Source of the DNA: Geotrypetes seraphini
Lineage: Eukaryota > Chordata > Amphibia > Gymnophiona > Dermophiidae
DNA: 64,000 nt
Reading direction: 5' to 3'
NCBI RefSeq assembly: GCF_902459505.1
Contig: NC_047101.1
Location: 14,792,705-14,856,704, forward strand
Shown here: piece after piece, positions 31,786 through 42,181 of the stretch
How the letters are laid out: the number at the start of each line of letters is the position of its first letter
Numbering within the stretch: position 1 is the first letter of the stretch
Notes under the pieces: generated by a model
The model's input: the letters and a program-made list of their open reading frames with translations, nothing else
Database searches by the model: none
Told to the model about the DNA's origin: nothing
Position numbers and translations under genes: made by a program

Positions 31786-31888
31786 GAGGGGGGGGGAGTT
31801 CAGAGGTAGAGAAGAGGGGACTTTGCTTCCCGTTGGGTGGCTGGGAATGGATTGACTGCGAGAGGGGAAGCAGGGCAGGATGGGTACT

Positions 31889-32530
31889 AATACTACTACT
31901 ATTAATTATTTCTATAGCACTGCCAGACGCACGCAGCGCTGCACAGAGTCAATAAGAGTAAGAAAACAGTCCCTGCTCGAAAGAGCTTACAATCTAAACA
32001 GCCAAGACAGACAACCAGGATGTCATGGATACAGTTAAGGGGAACGGTTAATCTGCTGGCTGGGTTGGAGGGCAGAGGGGAGTCCAGGACAATCAAGCCA
32101 TTGTGACATCACTGATGAGGTTGGCTCTTATTGGTGGAATGAGGCATTATGACATCACAATCACAGCTCTGCTTCCCAAAGACTGAAACTCTTCTCACTA
32201 CTACTATGAATTACTTCTAGAGTGCTATCAGACTTACACAGCACTGAACAGAGTCACAAAGAATAAGAAAACAGTCCCTGCTCGAAAGAGCTTACAATCT
32301 AAACAGGCAAGACAGACAAATAGGATGTCATGGATACAGTTAAGGGGTTGGAGGGCAGAGAAGTAGGGTAAAGGATTGGAAGCTATATCAAAAAAGGTGG
32401 GTTTTCAGTCTGCTTTTAAACAAGGGGAGGGGCTTGATGGACAAATTCAGGTAATTTATTCCAGGCCTAGGGGGTAGCTAGATGAAAGGAACGAAGTCTG
32501 GAATTGGCAGTGGAGGAGAAAGATAATGTT
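31889..32530 (-). mobile_element. Two L2-type LINE 3' tails around a TGACATCA-rich module
   Basis: The tail (CAGTCCCTGCTCGAAAGAGC, TTACAATCTAAACA) occurs at 31900-32050 and again at 32205-32340, both minus. Between them, 32096-32180 holds CATTGTGACATCACTGATGA ... GAATGAGGCATTATGACATC. This module is also at 44493-44575 and inside the hAT MITEs at 12808-13289 and 33446-33927. Confidence 0.65.
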
Positions 32531-33437
32531 AAGAGTGACTTTTCTGAGTAGGGGTTTTATAGGTTTCATGCCTCTGAGGAATAGTGCACTTCCCTGTTCC
32601 TCGGAGGCAACTTTTCCTCCCACCCTCCCCTTTGATATAGGGTTCCCTCAGGCATATGGGGGTTTAGGGTTGTCGCAGTGGCGGGTATTTGGCAGTCAGC
32701 TCAGTTGAGTGGTAATGCCATGGGTCAGGTGACCCTGAAAAGGGGAGCATGGAGGTCCATGCCTACCCCCAGGCTCATAAGGGGATGAGCAGTTAAGGGG
32801 AAGCGAGCTCAAGTGAACAAATATGCCTTGAGGCACATGGCACGGAATAGGGGCATGGAGGTCCATGCCACCCTCTAGGCTCTTGCTGATATGGCGGGGT
32901 CAGGGGAATACAATCTTGAGTTTTGACAAATTGCAATGTTTTGTAGCTCGGGAGGTGAAGCAATTGTTCATTGCTTATTGGTTGTCCCAATAAACAAAGC
33001 TGCAGCCTGATTATTACCATCAATAAAGTGTCTGTGGTCATTTATTGTTGACATTATTGCTGAGGATATACCGTATGTGCTTTGATAAGTAAGTATAGCG
33101 AGGGGCTTTGTAATTACGGGGATTGAGGAAGGGTTAGACGGGTGAGGTGGGACGACAACTTGGCCATTCCAGATCCATATGTTATAGATTCCAACCTTCT
33201 CTTTGATGCTTTAACGATTTACATTCTTCCTTCATGAGCATTTCTAAAGTTTATTTATTTTTTTTCAGTTTAAGTTTGGATTTTATAGCAGACCCATTTT
33301 CTTTCACCAGGTTGCACAACATGGAGTGACATATACTTTGTACAAATAAGAATCTTAGATGCAGGGAGATACTGTATGTTTTTCACCAGATTAGTTTGTT
33401 TTCATTAAATTATTTTGCAACACTTACATAAACACTG
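32531..33437. other. Noncoding, no gene recognised
   Basis: It contains two similar segments with GGGGCATGGAGGTCCATGCC at about 32744 and 32848, then unique AT-rich DNA. A weak LTR-like look near 32940-33040 was considered and not called. Confidence 0.35.
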
Positions 33438-33445
33438 ATCTATAG

Positions 33446-33927
33446 TAGAGAATGACACGGTGACAAAATTCATCACCGTTCCCGTCCCCGCGGATAACCG
33501 TGGGAAACCATCTTCATGTCATTCTTTAAGGAGAGAGGAAAGAATCAGAGTATAATTGGGCACAACCACTGACCCACAAGCTTTGCTTTGAAGGATGCTG
33601 GTGTAGAAGGACCGAGGTTGAAACAGACACTACAGAATGACAGTCTCTGGTATCCAGAGCAGATATTATGGTGTCATAATGCCTCATTCCACCAGTGCCC
33701 AAGAGCCAATCACATCAGTGATGTCACAATGGCTTCATTATCCTTGGCTCACATAAGAATCAGAGTATGAATGGCCACAACCACTGACCCGCAAGCTTTG
33801 CTTTGAAGAATGCTGGTGTAGAAGGACCGAGGTTGAAAGAGACACTAGAAAATGACATGGGATTATTTCCCGCAGTTATCCGCGGGGACGGGAACGGTGA
33901 TGAATTTTGTCACCGTGTCATTCTCTA
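33446..33927. mobile_element. hAT-type MITE (TAGAGAATGACAC family), long copy
   Basis: It has the same ends as 12808-13289 but an inverted interior order. Perfect 8-bp duplications ATCTATAG lie at 33438-33445 and 33928-33935. The interior again has two copies of AAGCTTTGCTTTGAAG ... GAAGGACCGAGGTTGAAA. Its right duplication ends 24 bp from the stop codon of the orphan frame at 33959. Confidence 0.94.
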
Positions 33928-33958
33928 ATCTATAGTCCGCACTGAAATCTTCTCCGTG

Positions 33959-34960
33959 TTATATTTCTGCAATGGCAGGAAGAAGACCGGCTTTGGTCTT
34001 TGCTTCTTTCCAAGCGCTTTTGCACTCTGAGATCCAGTTGTGGAATAAAACTCTGTCCGACATCAAGTATTCTGAGAACTTTGGTGAATTTAGGATCTCG
34101 CCTCTTGAAGCGTCATTGTGTTTTAAGGTTTCCAGGTCTTCTCTTTCCCAGATGGCTTCCGATTTTATCAAAACATCTTGCCTTCTTGAGCCTCTCTTTC
34201 CAGTAAGATTTTCTTCAGGTTTATGGGGGCGTGCTATTTTTTCATTGATAGAGACTGTCCCTTCTCTTACTACTCTCGAATCTACTTCTGAGTGTGCCAT
34301 TGTTCCAGATGTTTCCATTCTATTCAGCTCTGGACAGCTGTTCTCCCTTTGCATTGGTCTTGGGGAGTTCAGCCTTGGGAAGCTGAATACTCTTGATAGA
34401 TTTTGCTTTCCTTCCATTGTTTCTTGAGCAAAAAGAACAGGTCCATGCTTCCTTCTATTAGGGCAAAGGCTGAAATTTTCAAGTTGCTTATAATGAGTCT
34501 TTGAGTTTACATCATTCGTTGAATCTTTGCTGTGAGCTGTTTTCTGGGTGAGTGCATAGAGTTGCTCGAGAGGATCAGCCCTAAAACACGAGTTCGACTT
34601 TACATGGAAAAGTTCTAGGCTGACCTTTCCCATCAGGATAGTGTTTGGGCTTTCCTTACATTGCAGGCTAGCGTTCACTAGCTGTGTTTCTGGTAGCCTT
34701 GGCAGCCCATGATCATTTTTGATGTTTCTGAACGTTCCCGAACACCAAGCTTGGTTGACGTTGTCGGCAAGAGTCGGGAACGTGGGTCTTGCTAGTTGGC
34801 AAATGGACTGACGGTAATCGTCACTGGAACAAGCGTCTGAGTTGATATAAAAGTTTCCAAAACACCTCTTTCCGTTTGTGATGTCTTGCAGAATTTCTTC
34901 CTGGGTTTCTGATATCGTTGGGAGGAGGTTTGGAAAACTCAGTCTTATTCTTGGTGGCAT
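33959..34960 (-). CDS. Unidentified 333-codon frame (host-like orphan exon)
   Basis: This is an open frame from MPPRIRLSFPNLLPTISETQ to a C-terminal GLLPAIAEI and TAA, with no gap or low-complexity run. The composition is protein-like: cysteines scattered, W only in AW(C/K) and NW/IW contexts, basic segments such as CPNRRKHGPV, and mixed polar/charged content. No membrane segment, signal peptide or known domain is visible, and it is predicted largely disordered with a more conserved-looking C-terminus (SPKFSEYLMSDRVLFHNWIS). The ATG sits 2 bp after a good splice acceptor, so the exon may begin mid-transcript and contain the main coding part. It lies on the same strand as ADAM15. It is not related to the transposon proteins in this window. 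I do not recognise the family. Confidence 0.55.
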   Translation of the reverse strand: MPPRIRLSFPNLLPTISETQEEILQDITNGKRCFGNFYINSDACSSDDYRQSICQLARPTFPTLADNVNQAWCSGTFRNIKNDHGLPRLPETQLVNASLQCKESPNTILMGKVSLELFHVKSNSCFRADPLEQLYALTQKTAHSKDSTNDVNSKTHYKQLENFSLCPNRRKHGPVLFAQETMEGKQNLSRVFSFPRLNSPRPMQRENSCPELNRMETSGTMAHSEVDSRVVREGTVSINEKIARPHKPEENLTGKRGSRRQDVLIKSEAIWEREDLETLKHNDASRGEILNSPKFSEYLMSDRVLFHNWISECKSAWKEAKTKAGLLPAIAEI

Positions 34961-34985
34961 TGCTAAAAAAATAAAATAAAATATA
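34961..34985 (-). promoter_or_regulatory. Splice acceptor before the orphan frame
   Basis: On the minus strand a T-rich tract (TTTTATTTTATTTTTTTAG) is followed by CA and the ATG. It is a strong polypyrimidine/AG acceptor, suggesting an upstream non-coding or short coding exon not found here. Confidence 0.5.
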
Positions 34986-35068
34986 TATATATTTATATAC
35001 AAAAAAGAATTCTATTCATTTAGTACATGAAAATAGAAATATTATTTCATATTTTCACCTGATGCAAT

Positions 35069-36078
35069 TATACAATGTAGAACACTAAAAATTGCATATG
35101 ATGCACAGGAGTTCAGTCAATAGAAAGACACCAGTTTGGGGTTTGGAGTACTATCACTGGTCAAAACCTCCGTTTGAATTAATAATTTTTTTGGAAAAAT
35201 TTTTTATACTTATTTGTATTAATTTATAATTTTTTTAAAAATTTAAATTTACTTGAATAAATACCACTTCAAAATTCATTTTCTCTCATATTCAGTAGTG
35301 AAACAGAGAGCTAGCAACCATGCAAAATCAATCCGTTGGCAAAGTTGGATATGGCGTACTGAATTAAATATCAATCAAGCACTTATCTTTCAAACCCAAC
35401 GGAGGCCAGAGCCATTTCACCACTAACAGGCTTAGCCTTCAAGATCCTACATGGCGTCCTTCCTCCCGTTATCCCACTCTTTTGGAATTCCTCAAAACCA
35501 CACTCCACCAGACCCTCCCAAAAACTGAAACTATCATTCCCCTCTATAAAAGGTATATCCCGCGCAGGAAAACTTGGAACATCTCTCCCCTTTAGAACCA
35601 CAGAACTCTGGAACAACCTCTCATCCCCACTCAGAAACTCAAGCTCCTTCCAATCCTTCCGCAAACACTTGAAAACTTGGCTCTTTGCAAAAATCTAATC
35701 ACCTCCCATTCTCCAGCATTCTGTCCCTCTCTTTCCTCTTAGTCCCTCTCCTTTATCCCTTATTGTAGTTCCTTTCCTCTTAACTCTGTAAACCGTGCCG
35801 AGCTCTGCGCTTGTGGAGATGGCGCGGTATACAAACCTAAGGTTTAGTTTAGGCTTCTTCAGTTGAAGTGCTGGGAAATGATCGTTGCTGATGGAAGGTT
35901 GCACAATCATGTGTTAACACTGTCGCCCTAGACTTGCTCTCCCCACTGATAGTACTCCAAACCCCAAACTGGTGTCTTTCTATTGACTCGACTCTTGGGG
36001 GTTCTTTGAGGTCTTTTCTCCTCCGTTGGATGTTTGTGGGCATCGTATGCTATTTTTTTAGTGTTCTACATTGTATAG
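35069..36078. mobile_element. Foldback element with an L2-like LINE end in its loop
   Basis: The left arm (about 35069-35160: ATACAATGTAGAACACTAAA, GTCAATAGAAAGACACCAGT, TTGGGGTTTGGAGTACTATC) is mirrored by the right arm (about 35945-36078). Between them, 35365-35860 is a plus-strand L2-like LINE end (TELWNNLSSPLRNSSS, FRKHLKTWLFAKI, stop). It shares the ACTATCACTGGTCAAAA word and AGCACTTATCTT centre with the foldback at 55185-56705. Confidence 0.7.
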
Positions 36079-36322
36079 TTGCCTTGGGATTAATATTTTT
36101 CAACACTATTCAAGTTTATTCCTTGATTTTGCTCAATTCATACTATATTTTCACATGATAACATTTTGGCCTTGCGTTCTCGATTTTACTTCACCTTCCC
36201 AGGGGGTTCTAGAGCGGAGGAGAACCTAATGTTTAGTGCAGCGGCCTGAGAACTAGGGGAGCTGGGTTCAAGTTCCACGGTAGCTCCTTCTGAGGCTGGG
36301 TATGTCACTAAGTACTTGTATA

Positions 36323-36688
36323 CAGTGGCATAGTAAGGAGGGGGGAAGACCATCCCCGGCGCTGTTTTGGCGGGGGCACCAGCAACTCTTCCTCTCTGCC
36401 CCTGCGCCTTCAGTCCTCCCCTATCGTACCTCTAGCTCTTCGCTGGCACAAACAGTGGCTCCAATCTGCTGCTTGCGCCAGCCTTGGCGTTCCCCTCTGA
36501 CATTCCTTCCGGGTCCCACGACTAGAAAGTGATATCGGAGGGAGAGCCGATGACGCTGCGGGCAGCAAGTTGGCAAGGCTGCTCACGTCGGCGAACCTAA
36601 ACAGGTACAGGGGAAGGGAAGGGGCATGTGCGCAGCAGGAGGGGAGAGAAGAGGGCGAAGGTGGGGGGGGTGCCTGTATACGCCAGTG
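36323..36688. mobile_element. hAT-type MITE (CAGTGGCATAG family), full copy
   Basis: The ends CAGTGGCATAGTAAGG and TATACGCCAGTG are flanked by CTTGTATA (36315-36322) and CCTGTATA (36689-36696), 7/8 identical. The interior is G- and C-rich, with GAAGGGGCATGTGCGCAGCA. Confidence 0.75.
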
Positions 36689-36941
36689 CCTGTATACAAT
36701 ATGCAAACCGCTTTGATTGTAATCGCAGAAAGGGGGTATATCAAATCCACCCCTAGATACCTTCAGTGGCAAAGAGTTAGACGAGAGGTCCCATTCGGCA
36801 TTGAACCATTCTGTGATATTCATGTGCCAACAAGGGTTGCTCTTTCAGAGCCATTCTCTCCCCCTTTCACCATACAGCTCAAACGCATTACTTATGTGAC
36901 ATGCTTATAACCACCTGGTCCTGCCTAACAGGTTATATTGG

Positions 36942-37130
36942 TGACAGGTCAAAAGCGCGCAAGACAATCGTGCGTGGACAAAATCGCGCAGACAAATCAG
37001 CGCAAAGACAATTGAGCGCAAGACAAGTAAGCACAAAGACAATCCAGCGTAAGACATTTGAGCGCAGTGACAACTCAGCGCAAGACAATTTAGCGCAAGA
37101 TAACTCAGCGCAATGACAATTCAGCGTGCC
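36942..37130 (+). repeat. Array of GACAA-N-AGCGCA iterons from the GGTGTCAGGTC family
   Basis: It opens GGTGACAGGTCAAAAGCGCG, the terminus of the family at 24697-25095, 41735-42173 and 61265-61674. It then repeats a roughly 15-bp word (GACAATTGAGCGCAA with variants such as GACAACTCAGCGCAA) about ten times. No right end is seen. Confidence 0.7.
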
Positions 37131-37275
37131 ACTAGAGGCCGCTTGCCCATCGAAGGACACGCGCACGTACAGCACGTGAACACGTCATCACGTCAACGCG
37201 TGTTCAGTATGATTCCCTTGACTCTTTGCGTTTTCAACATAAGTCACGTGAATGCATTTTCGTTACCGGTTATAT

Positions 37276-37469
37276 CAGTGGTTCTCAACCCTGTCCTGGG
37301 GACCCCCCAGCCAGTCGGGTTTTCAAGATATCCCTAATGAATATGCATGAGAGAGATTTGCATATAATGGAAGTGACAGATATGCAAATCTCTCTCATGC
37401 ATATTCATTAGGTATATCTTGAGAACCCGACTGGCTGGGGGGTCCCCAGGACAGGGTTGAGAACCACTG
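37276..37469. mobile_element. Palindromic hAT-type MITE
   Basis: CAGTGGTTCTCAACCC to GGGTTGAGAACCACTG, with near-perfect arms meeting at about 37372. The 8-bp flanks GGTTATAT and AGTTATAT differ at one base. Confidence 0.88.
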
Positions 37470-37491
37470 AGTTATATCATGCTATGATTTA

Positions 37492-37610
37492 GGGGGTCTT
37501 TTAGTAAGGCGCACTTGCCGATTTAGCGTGCGCTAACACGCCCATTATATTATATGGATGCGTTAGCGTTTAACGCGTTCCAAATCGGCTAGCCTTAGTA
37601 AAAGACCCCT
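37492..37610. mobile_element. PIF/Harbinger-like MITE
   Basis: GGGGGTCTTTTAGTAAGGCG to CCTTAGTAAAAGACCCC, with a centre CATTATATTATATGGATGCG. It is the same family as 29637-29745 and 47061-47119. Confidence 0.7.
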
Positions 37611-38141
37611 TCAGAGTGCTAAAGCCGAATCATGGATTGAACCTATGATGGGTTACATTCCCAGGGAACTGTTAACATTTATTCTTTCAACCACAAGACA
37701 AATATGAGATTAAAGATTACAATGTCCCCAACATTATCTGCCTGCATTGTATAGTTTATTTATAACATGTTATCACTTCCTGGTTAGTGTGGATAGCAAG
37801 TCTTGTTCTTCTGCGTTTTCAAATGACATGCAAAGCCATAGACAGTAAATCACAGCAGACACGGTCCATTCAGTCTGCCTATCGCCCATTCCAAAGCACC
37901 AGTTGTCAACTCTGAAATATACTTTAATCATTGGTTCTCTTTTAATAGCTCATTTTCAAAATATTCACTTTAAGAATTCCATTATAAAATATTCCCAAAA
38001 TTGTTCAATGACACAGTCTCCAGAGTATGACTATTCTCTATGAAACATGTGTATCGCAAACTGTGTGCCTCCTGAGATTTCAGGTGTGCCGCGACAAACT
38101 GGTGAGGAGGAGAATCGTCCAAGCCGGCTGACTGCCTACAG
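37611..38141. other. Noncoding, with a worn CR1 tail
   Basis: About 37829-37900 reads as a reversed CR1 end (AGTAAATCACAGCAGACACG, GTCTGCC). The remainder is AT-rich and unremarkable. Confidence 0.4.
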
Positions 38142-38316
38142 CAGGGGTAGGGAACTCCGGTCCTCGAGAGCCGTATTCCAGTCGGGTTTTCAGGATTTCC
38201 CCAATAAATATGCAGGAGATCTATTTGCATGCACTGCTTTCAGTGCCTAGTCATTGGGGAAATCCTGAAAACCCGACTTGAATACGGCTCTCGAGGACCG
38301 GAGTTCCCTACCCCTG
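38142..38316. mobile_element. Palindromic hAT-type MITE (CAGGGGTAGGGAACTCC)
   Basis: The inverted ends CAGGGGTAGGGAACTCCGGT and ACCGGAGTTCCCTACCCCTG lie between perfect 8-bp duplications GCCTACAG at 38134-38141 and 38317-38324. The arms are nearly identical, pointing to a young insertion. Confidence 0.92.
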
Positions 38317-38324
38317 GCCTACAG

Positions 38325-39263
38325 GACGTGCCTCTCTGTTGACTTTCCATGGTTTTGAGGCGCAACCTGTACTGCCGGAACCAAACTTCTATTTTCCCAT
38401 AGACTCAACGTTTTGCTATTCATGATTTCGTGGTTTGCGGACATTTTCAGGAACCGTAGTGCCACAAATAATGAGAACAGACTGTATTAGTAATTTCATC
38501 ATTATTATAACGATAAGACAGTTTTATTTATCTTCAGTGGTTAATGATCCAAAGGCAGTTTTTGAAGATCTATTCTCCAGGTAACCTTTTGAAATTTTAA
38601 TTTAATGCAACCAGAGTGAATTTGGATGTGTTGAAAAGCTCTCCTGGGGCTGGATATGTTTTAGGCCACCTTAGAGATTGCTGCTTGCTCTGTGTAGCCT
38701 TTTTTCTGGGGTGCATGCTGATGTCTTTCTTATCCTTATTTCTTGGAACTAGAATTACTTTAAAGAGAAAACCTACAATCCTCAAACGGGCAATATGAAA
38801 AAGATACTGTTCTATTCATTCCATGTCGTTCAATCCATTGACACAGAATTGAAAGATTTCCTAGGAAGTTCAGGCATGGATTCTGCTAACTGCTTGGGAC
38901 CTCTTGGGAATGAGTCCACAGAGAAATAGGCTGGATAGATAAAACAGGTAGTCTACAATAATTAATTTTTGGAAGTACGCTGCCATTTCCCTTTCGGACC
39001 AGTATGAAAGAGGAATAAAAGAGATTTGAAACTGCTAAGGGAGCAGCATAGCTCAGAAGATCAAATGTTATGCTTGGGGGTACATCTTAAGATCTGTCCA
39101 GTCACTGGAGTATATAGTATAAAAACCGAGGAACAGAAGAGCGAGAATGCCTTTTTTTTATTTTATTTTTTTACTTGGTGTGTGCCTGTGTGTGGGGAAG
39201 ATTTCCTTGCCATGGAACTTTGCTATTCGCAAAGCATCCAATTCAGTCTTTAGCAGGCTTGAC
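38325..39263. other. Noncoding, mostly unique
   Basis: No repeat or coding signature. Small frames near 38616-38798 and 39026-39253 have no domain. Confidence 0.35.
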
Positions 39264-39266
39264 TTA

Positions 39267-39423
39267 GGGCTCCATTTACTAAGCCGCGTTGGGGCTTTAA
39301 CGCACGGAAAAGCGCACGCTAGACCTTAACGCCAGCATTGAGCTGGCGTTAGTTCTGGAAACATAACGCACGGTAATTTCCTGCGTGCGCTAAAAACGTT
39401 AGCGCTCTTCGTAAAAGGAGCCC
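39267..39423. mobile_element. PIF/Harbinger-like MITE with TTA duplication
   Basis: GGGCTCCATTTACTAAGCCG to CGTAAAAGGAGCCC, with TTA at 39264-39266 and 39424-39426. The inner arms TTAACGCACGG and AACGCACGGTAA are GC-rich. Confidence 0.82.
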
Positions 39424-39426
39424 TTA

Positions 39427-40639
39427 ATATTCTCTTGCATGGATTCTACTCCGCTTCGATGATTTGCGGAAAAAACCCAGCTCGTTATCAGTGTTTAGGA
39501 AAAGCAATTCCCTGATTTTTTTTTTTATTTTATCTCCGAGAGCTTTCAGGCAGTTAAGAACAAGCAGCCTTATATCTAATGTATTTGAGCCGACCCTTTT
39601 CAGCAGAAATTGATACCTCAAAATAACCCAAACACCCTAGACAAACATGAAGCCGTGTTTTTTTTTTCCTCGTGTACTCAAACTGGGTTTAAAAAAAAAA
39701 AAATTATTTAGCAAATCAATACACTGCCCTCCGACTGTTTTTTCCGTATAAAATCCTTGTCTCCGTATACTCTAAATCCAACATTTAAAAAACCTTGTAT
39801 AACACCCTATCTTTCTCTGTTCACTTACCTGTTTTCTCTGAAGCAGTGGCGTGGGTTTCTGACCATCGCCTTCCCCCCCTGTGTGCCGGTTGCCGTGCTT
39901 CTAATTTAGGATCTGTCTGAAAACAGACTGTGTATGGAGTCAGCTGTTGCCACAGCCCTCTTTATCTCTCCGTCGCTAAAAATAGATGCATGGATTGCTT
40001 CCATTTTTCCACCCTTTATTTGATAAATGCCTTGTATTATCAGGTTGGCAGACAATAAATCAATGCGGCCATAAAAATCCAGAGTCTAATGGCTTTTAAC
40101 AACAGTTTTCTTCCATTACATTGAGCCAGACATCCGCAGATGAGTGCCTGAGAAGCCGAGGAGAGACTGTAGGCTGCACGTCTTGTGTCCAAAACACCAC
40201 CACTGAATTATTTTGCTTCTCCGATTCATTCTTATATTAATGGCATTGATTTTTTCCCTATCTACTTCCTTCTGTGATAATGTCTTTCATTATCGGACTC
40301 TTATGTACCCTCAAGGCCTCTTCATTTTGCTCATTTTATGCTGAGAATAATAATTGCATCATTTTCCCTTGTTATATCTAACTGTATTTACCTGCTTCTA
40401 CTTTATTGAGAACGGGATTAAGGTAATTTTGTTTGAGATCAAGGAATAGACAAATCAGTATTCAAAAGTAGTTATTTATTCAGTGCCATGCTTTAAAAAA
40501 AAATCTTCAGTGACGTTCTACATACATTATTGGTGATTTCAGATGTCCAAAACCCTAATTTTAGAAGCCATATTCAAACATGGACGCAGAAAAACTGACT
40601 CATGCATGGGTTTATGGCATATACTGTACATGTAACGCC
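39427..40639. other. Transposon-poor AT-rich stretch, possible conserved noncoding DNA
   Basis: About 39900-40450 matches none of the repeats in the window. It is a mixed-composition run without low complexity (for example GGTTGGCAGACAATAAATCA). This texture is common in vertebrate conserved noncoding elements. Conservation cannot be judged from one sequence. Confidence 0.3.
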
Positions 40640-41512
40640 CAATTTTAGAAAGCTGGTTTCGCTAAATCTAGAAAGTTTGACCATGTAACACCCCTTCTAA
40701 AAAACGCGCACTGGCTTCCAGTTATCCATCGGATAACATACAAACTTTGCATACTCACTTTCAAATCTCTTCTTAATAAAACCCCAGCATTTATATATAA
40801 ATTATTAATTCCATATTCTCCAAATAGAACTTTGAGATCCAATGAACAAAATTTACTAACTATTCCGTCTCCTAAGGTTATTAATACAAGACGGCAATTT
40901 ATTTTTTCGGTTACCGCACCTCAAACTTGGAACGCCCTTCCAATTTATTTAAGGGAAGAACAGGATCTGGGAAAATTCCAAAAGTAATTTAAAAACATTC
41001 CTTTTTAAAGATACCTTTGATAATTAACTTAATAATCTATAGGCTAAACTATTTTTACTGTATTATATTGTATTTACTGTATTATATTGTATTATACTGT
41101 ATTATATTGTATTTTATTTTTACTGTATTATATTGTATTTATTTATTTATATTGTATTTATATTGTATTTATTATATTGTATTTATTTTTACTGTATTAT
41201 ATTGTATTTACTGTATTATATTGTATTTTATTTGTCTCCCTCTTTGTAATTTTCCCTTTTTGTTCTACTTTTCTATATTGATTTGTATTTCACATCCCTT
41301 CTTTCCTTGTGTTATGAGTGTGTTAAGCTAAACTTTAATCCCTAATGTTATTATATTATATTATATATAATATAATATTATATATATTATATATTATATA
41401 TGTTATTATATTATAATGTATTGTATTGTTTCCCATAAAATGTAATTTTAAATTGTTCATCGCTTAGAAATATGATTAAGCGATTAATCAAAAAAACCAT
41501 TAAACTTGAAAC
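40640..41512 (+). mobile_element. L2-like LINE 3' end with long AT-rich tail
   Basis: A worn coding part runs to about 40985 (CTTGGAACGCCCTTCCAATT, TTTAAAAACATTCCTTTTTA). A TATTG/TATTTA microsatellite (41044-41240) and TA-rich runs (41348-41420) follow. The tail ATCGCTTAGAAATATGATTA, AGCGATTAATCAAA ends ATTAAACTTGAAACTTGG. Confidence 0.7.
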
Positions 41513-41734
41513 TTGGAAGGGGGTACAGATATGGTGTGGGCAGTAACTGGTGGGGGATCAAAGCAGACATTTGTATTCACTGTTTGGTGCAGGCATTTCA
41601 CAAATATGTCCCAACAGGATCACATTGGAATGCACGCTTGCTCATTCCCGCAAACAGGCAAAGAAAAGTAATCGCAAGTTACAGTAAATGATGCTTTCCT
41701 TCTGCACTTACTAGCTATTCCCAGTCCATCATTG

Positions 41735-42173
41735 GGTTCATAGACAGTAACGCGGAAGACAAAGGCGCGCGCCGACAACTGAGCGCAAGACGGAGGCGCG
41801 CACCGAAGAAAAAGACTGTTTTTAGGGGCTGCGACGGGGGTTTTTGTTGGGGAGCCCCCCCACTTTACTTAATACATATCGCGGCGGCGTTGTGGGGGGT
41901 TTGGGGGGTTGTAACCCCCCACATTTTAGTGAAAATGTAACTTTTTCCCTAAAAACAGGGAAAAAGTTAAGTTTTCAGTAAAATGTGGGGGGTTACAGGC
42001 CCCCAAAGCCCCCACAATGCGGCGCGATCTGTATTAAGTAAAGTGTGGGGGGGGTTCTCCCCCCACCCCCCGTCGTAGCCCCTAAAAACAGTCTTTTTCT
42101 TTGGTGCGCGCCTCTGCGCTGCGCTCAGTTGTCTGCTCGCGCCTTTGTCCCGGCGCGCTTTTGACCTGACACC
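41735..42173. mobile_element. Foldback DNA element, GGTGTCAGGTC family, copy 2
   Basis: From GGTTCATAGACAG to GCGCTTTTGACCTGACACC, flanked by perfect CATCATTG at 41727-41734 and 42174-42181. The interior is a long palindrome of GGGGGTTTGGGGGGTTGTAA type, with GCGCGCACCGAAGAAAAAGA words at the arm bases. Confidence 0.9.
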
Positions 42174-42181
42174 CATCATTG

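Noticed and set aside
32700-33060. Solo LTR of an endogenous retrovirus
   Set aside because: AATAAA words and an ATTGG box give an LTR-like look, but there are no TG...CA ends with a clear duplication and no second copy.
41017-41331. 104-codon Tyr/Leu/Ile-rich frame
   Set aside because: It is the translation of the TATTG microsatellite in a LINE tail.
41735-42173. CRISPR-like or bacterial repeat
   Set aside because: The repeats are inverted arms of one transposable element, not regularly spaced direct repeats with spacers.
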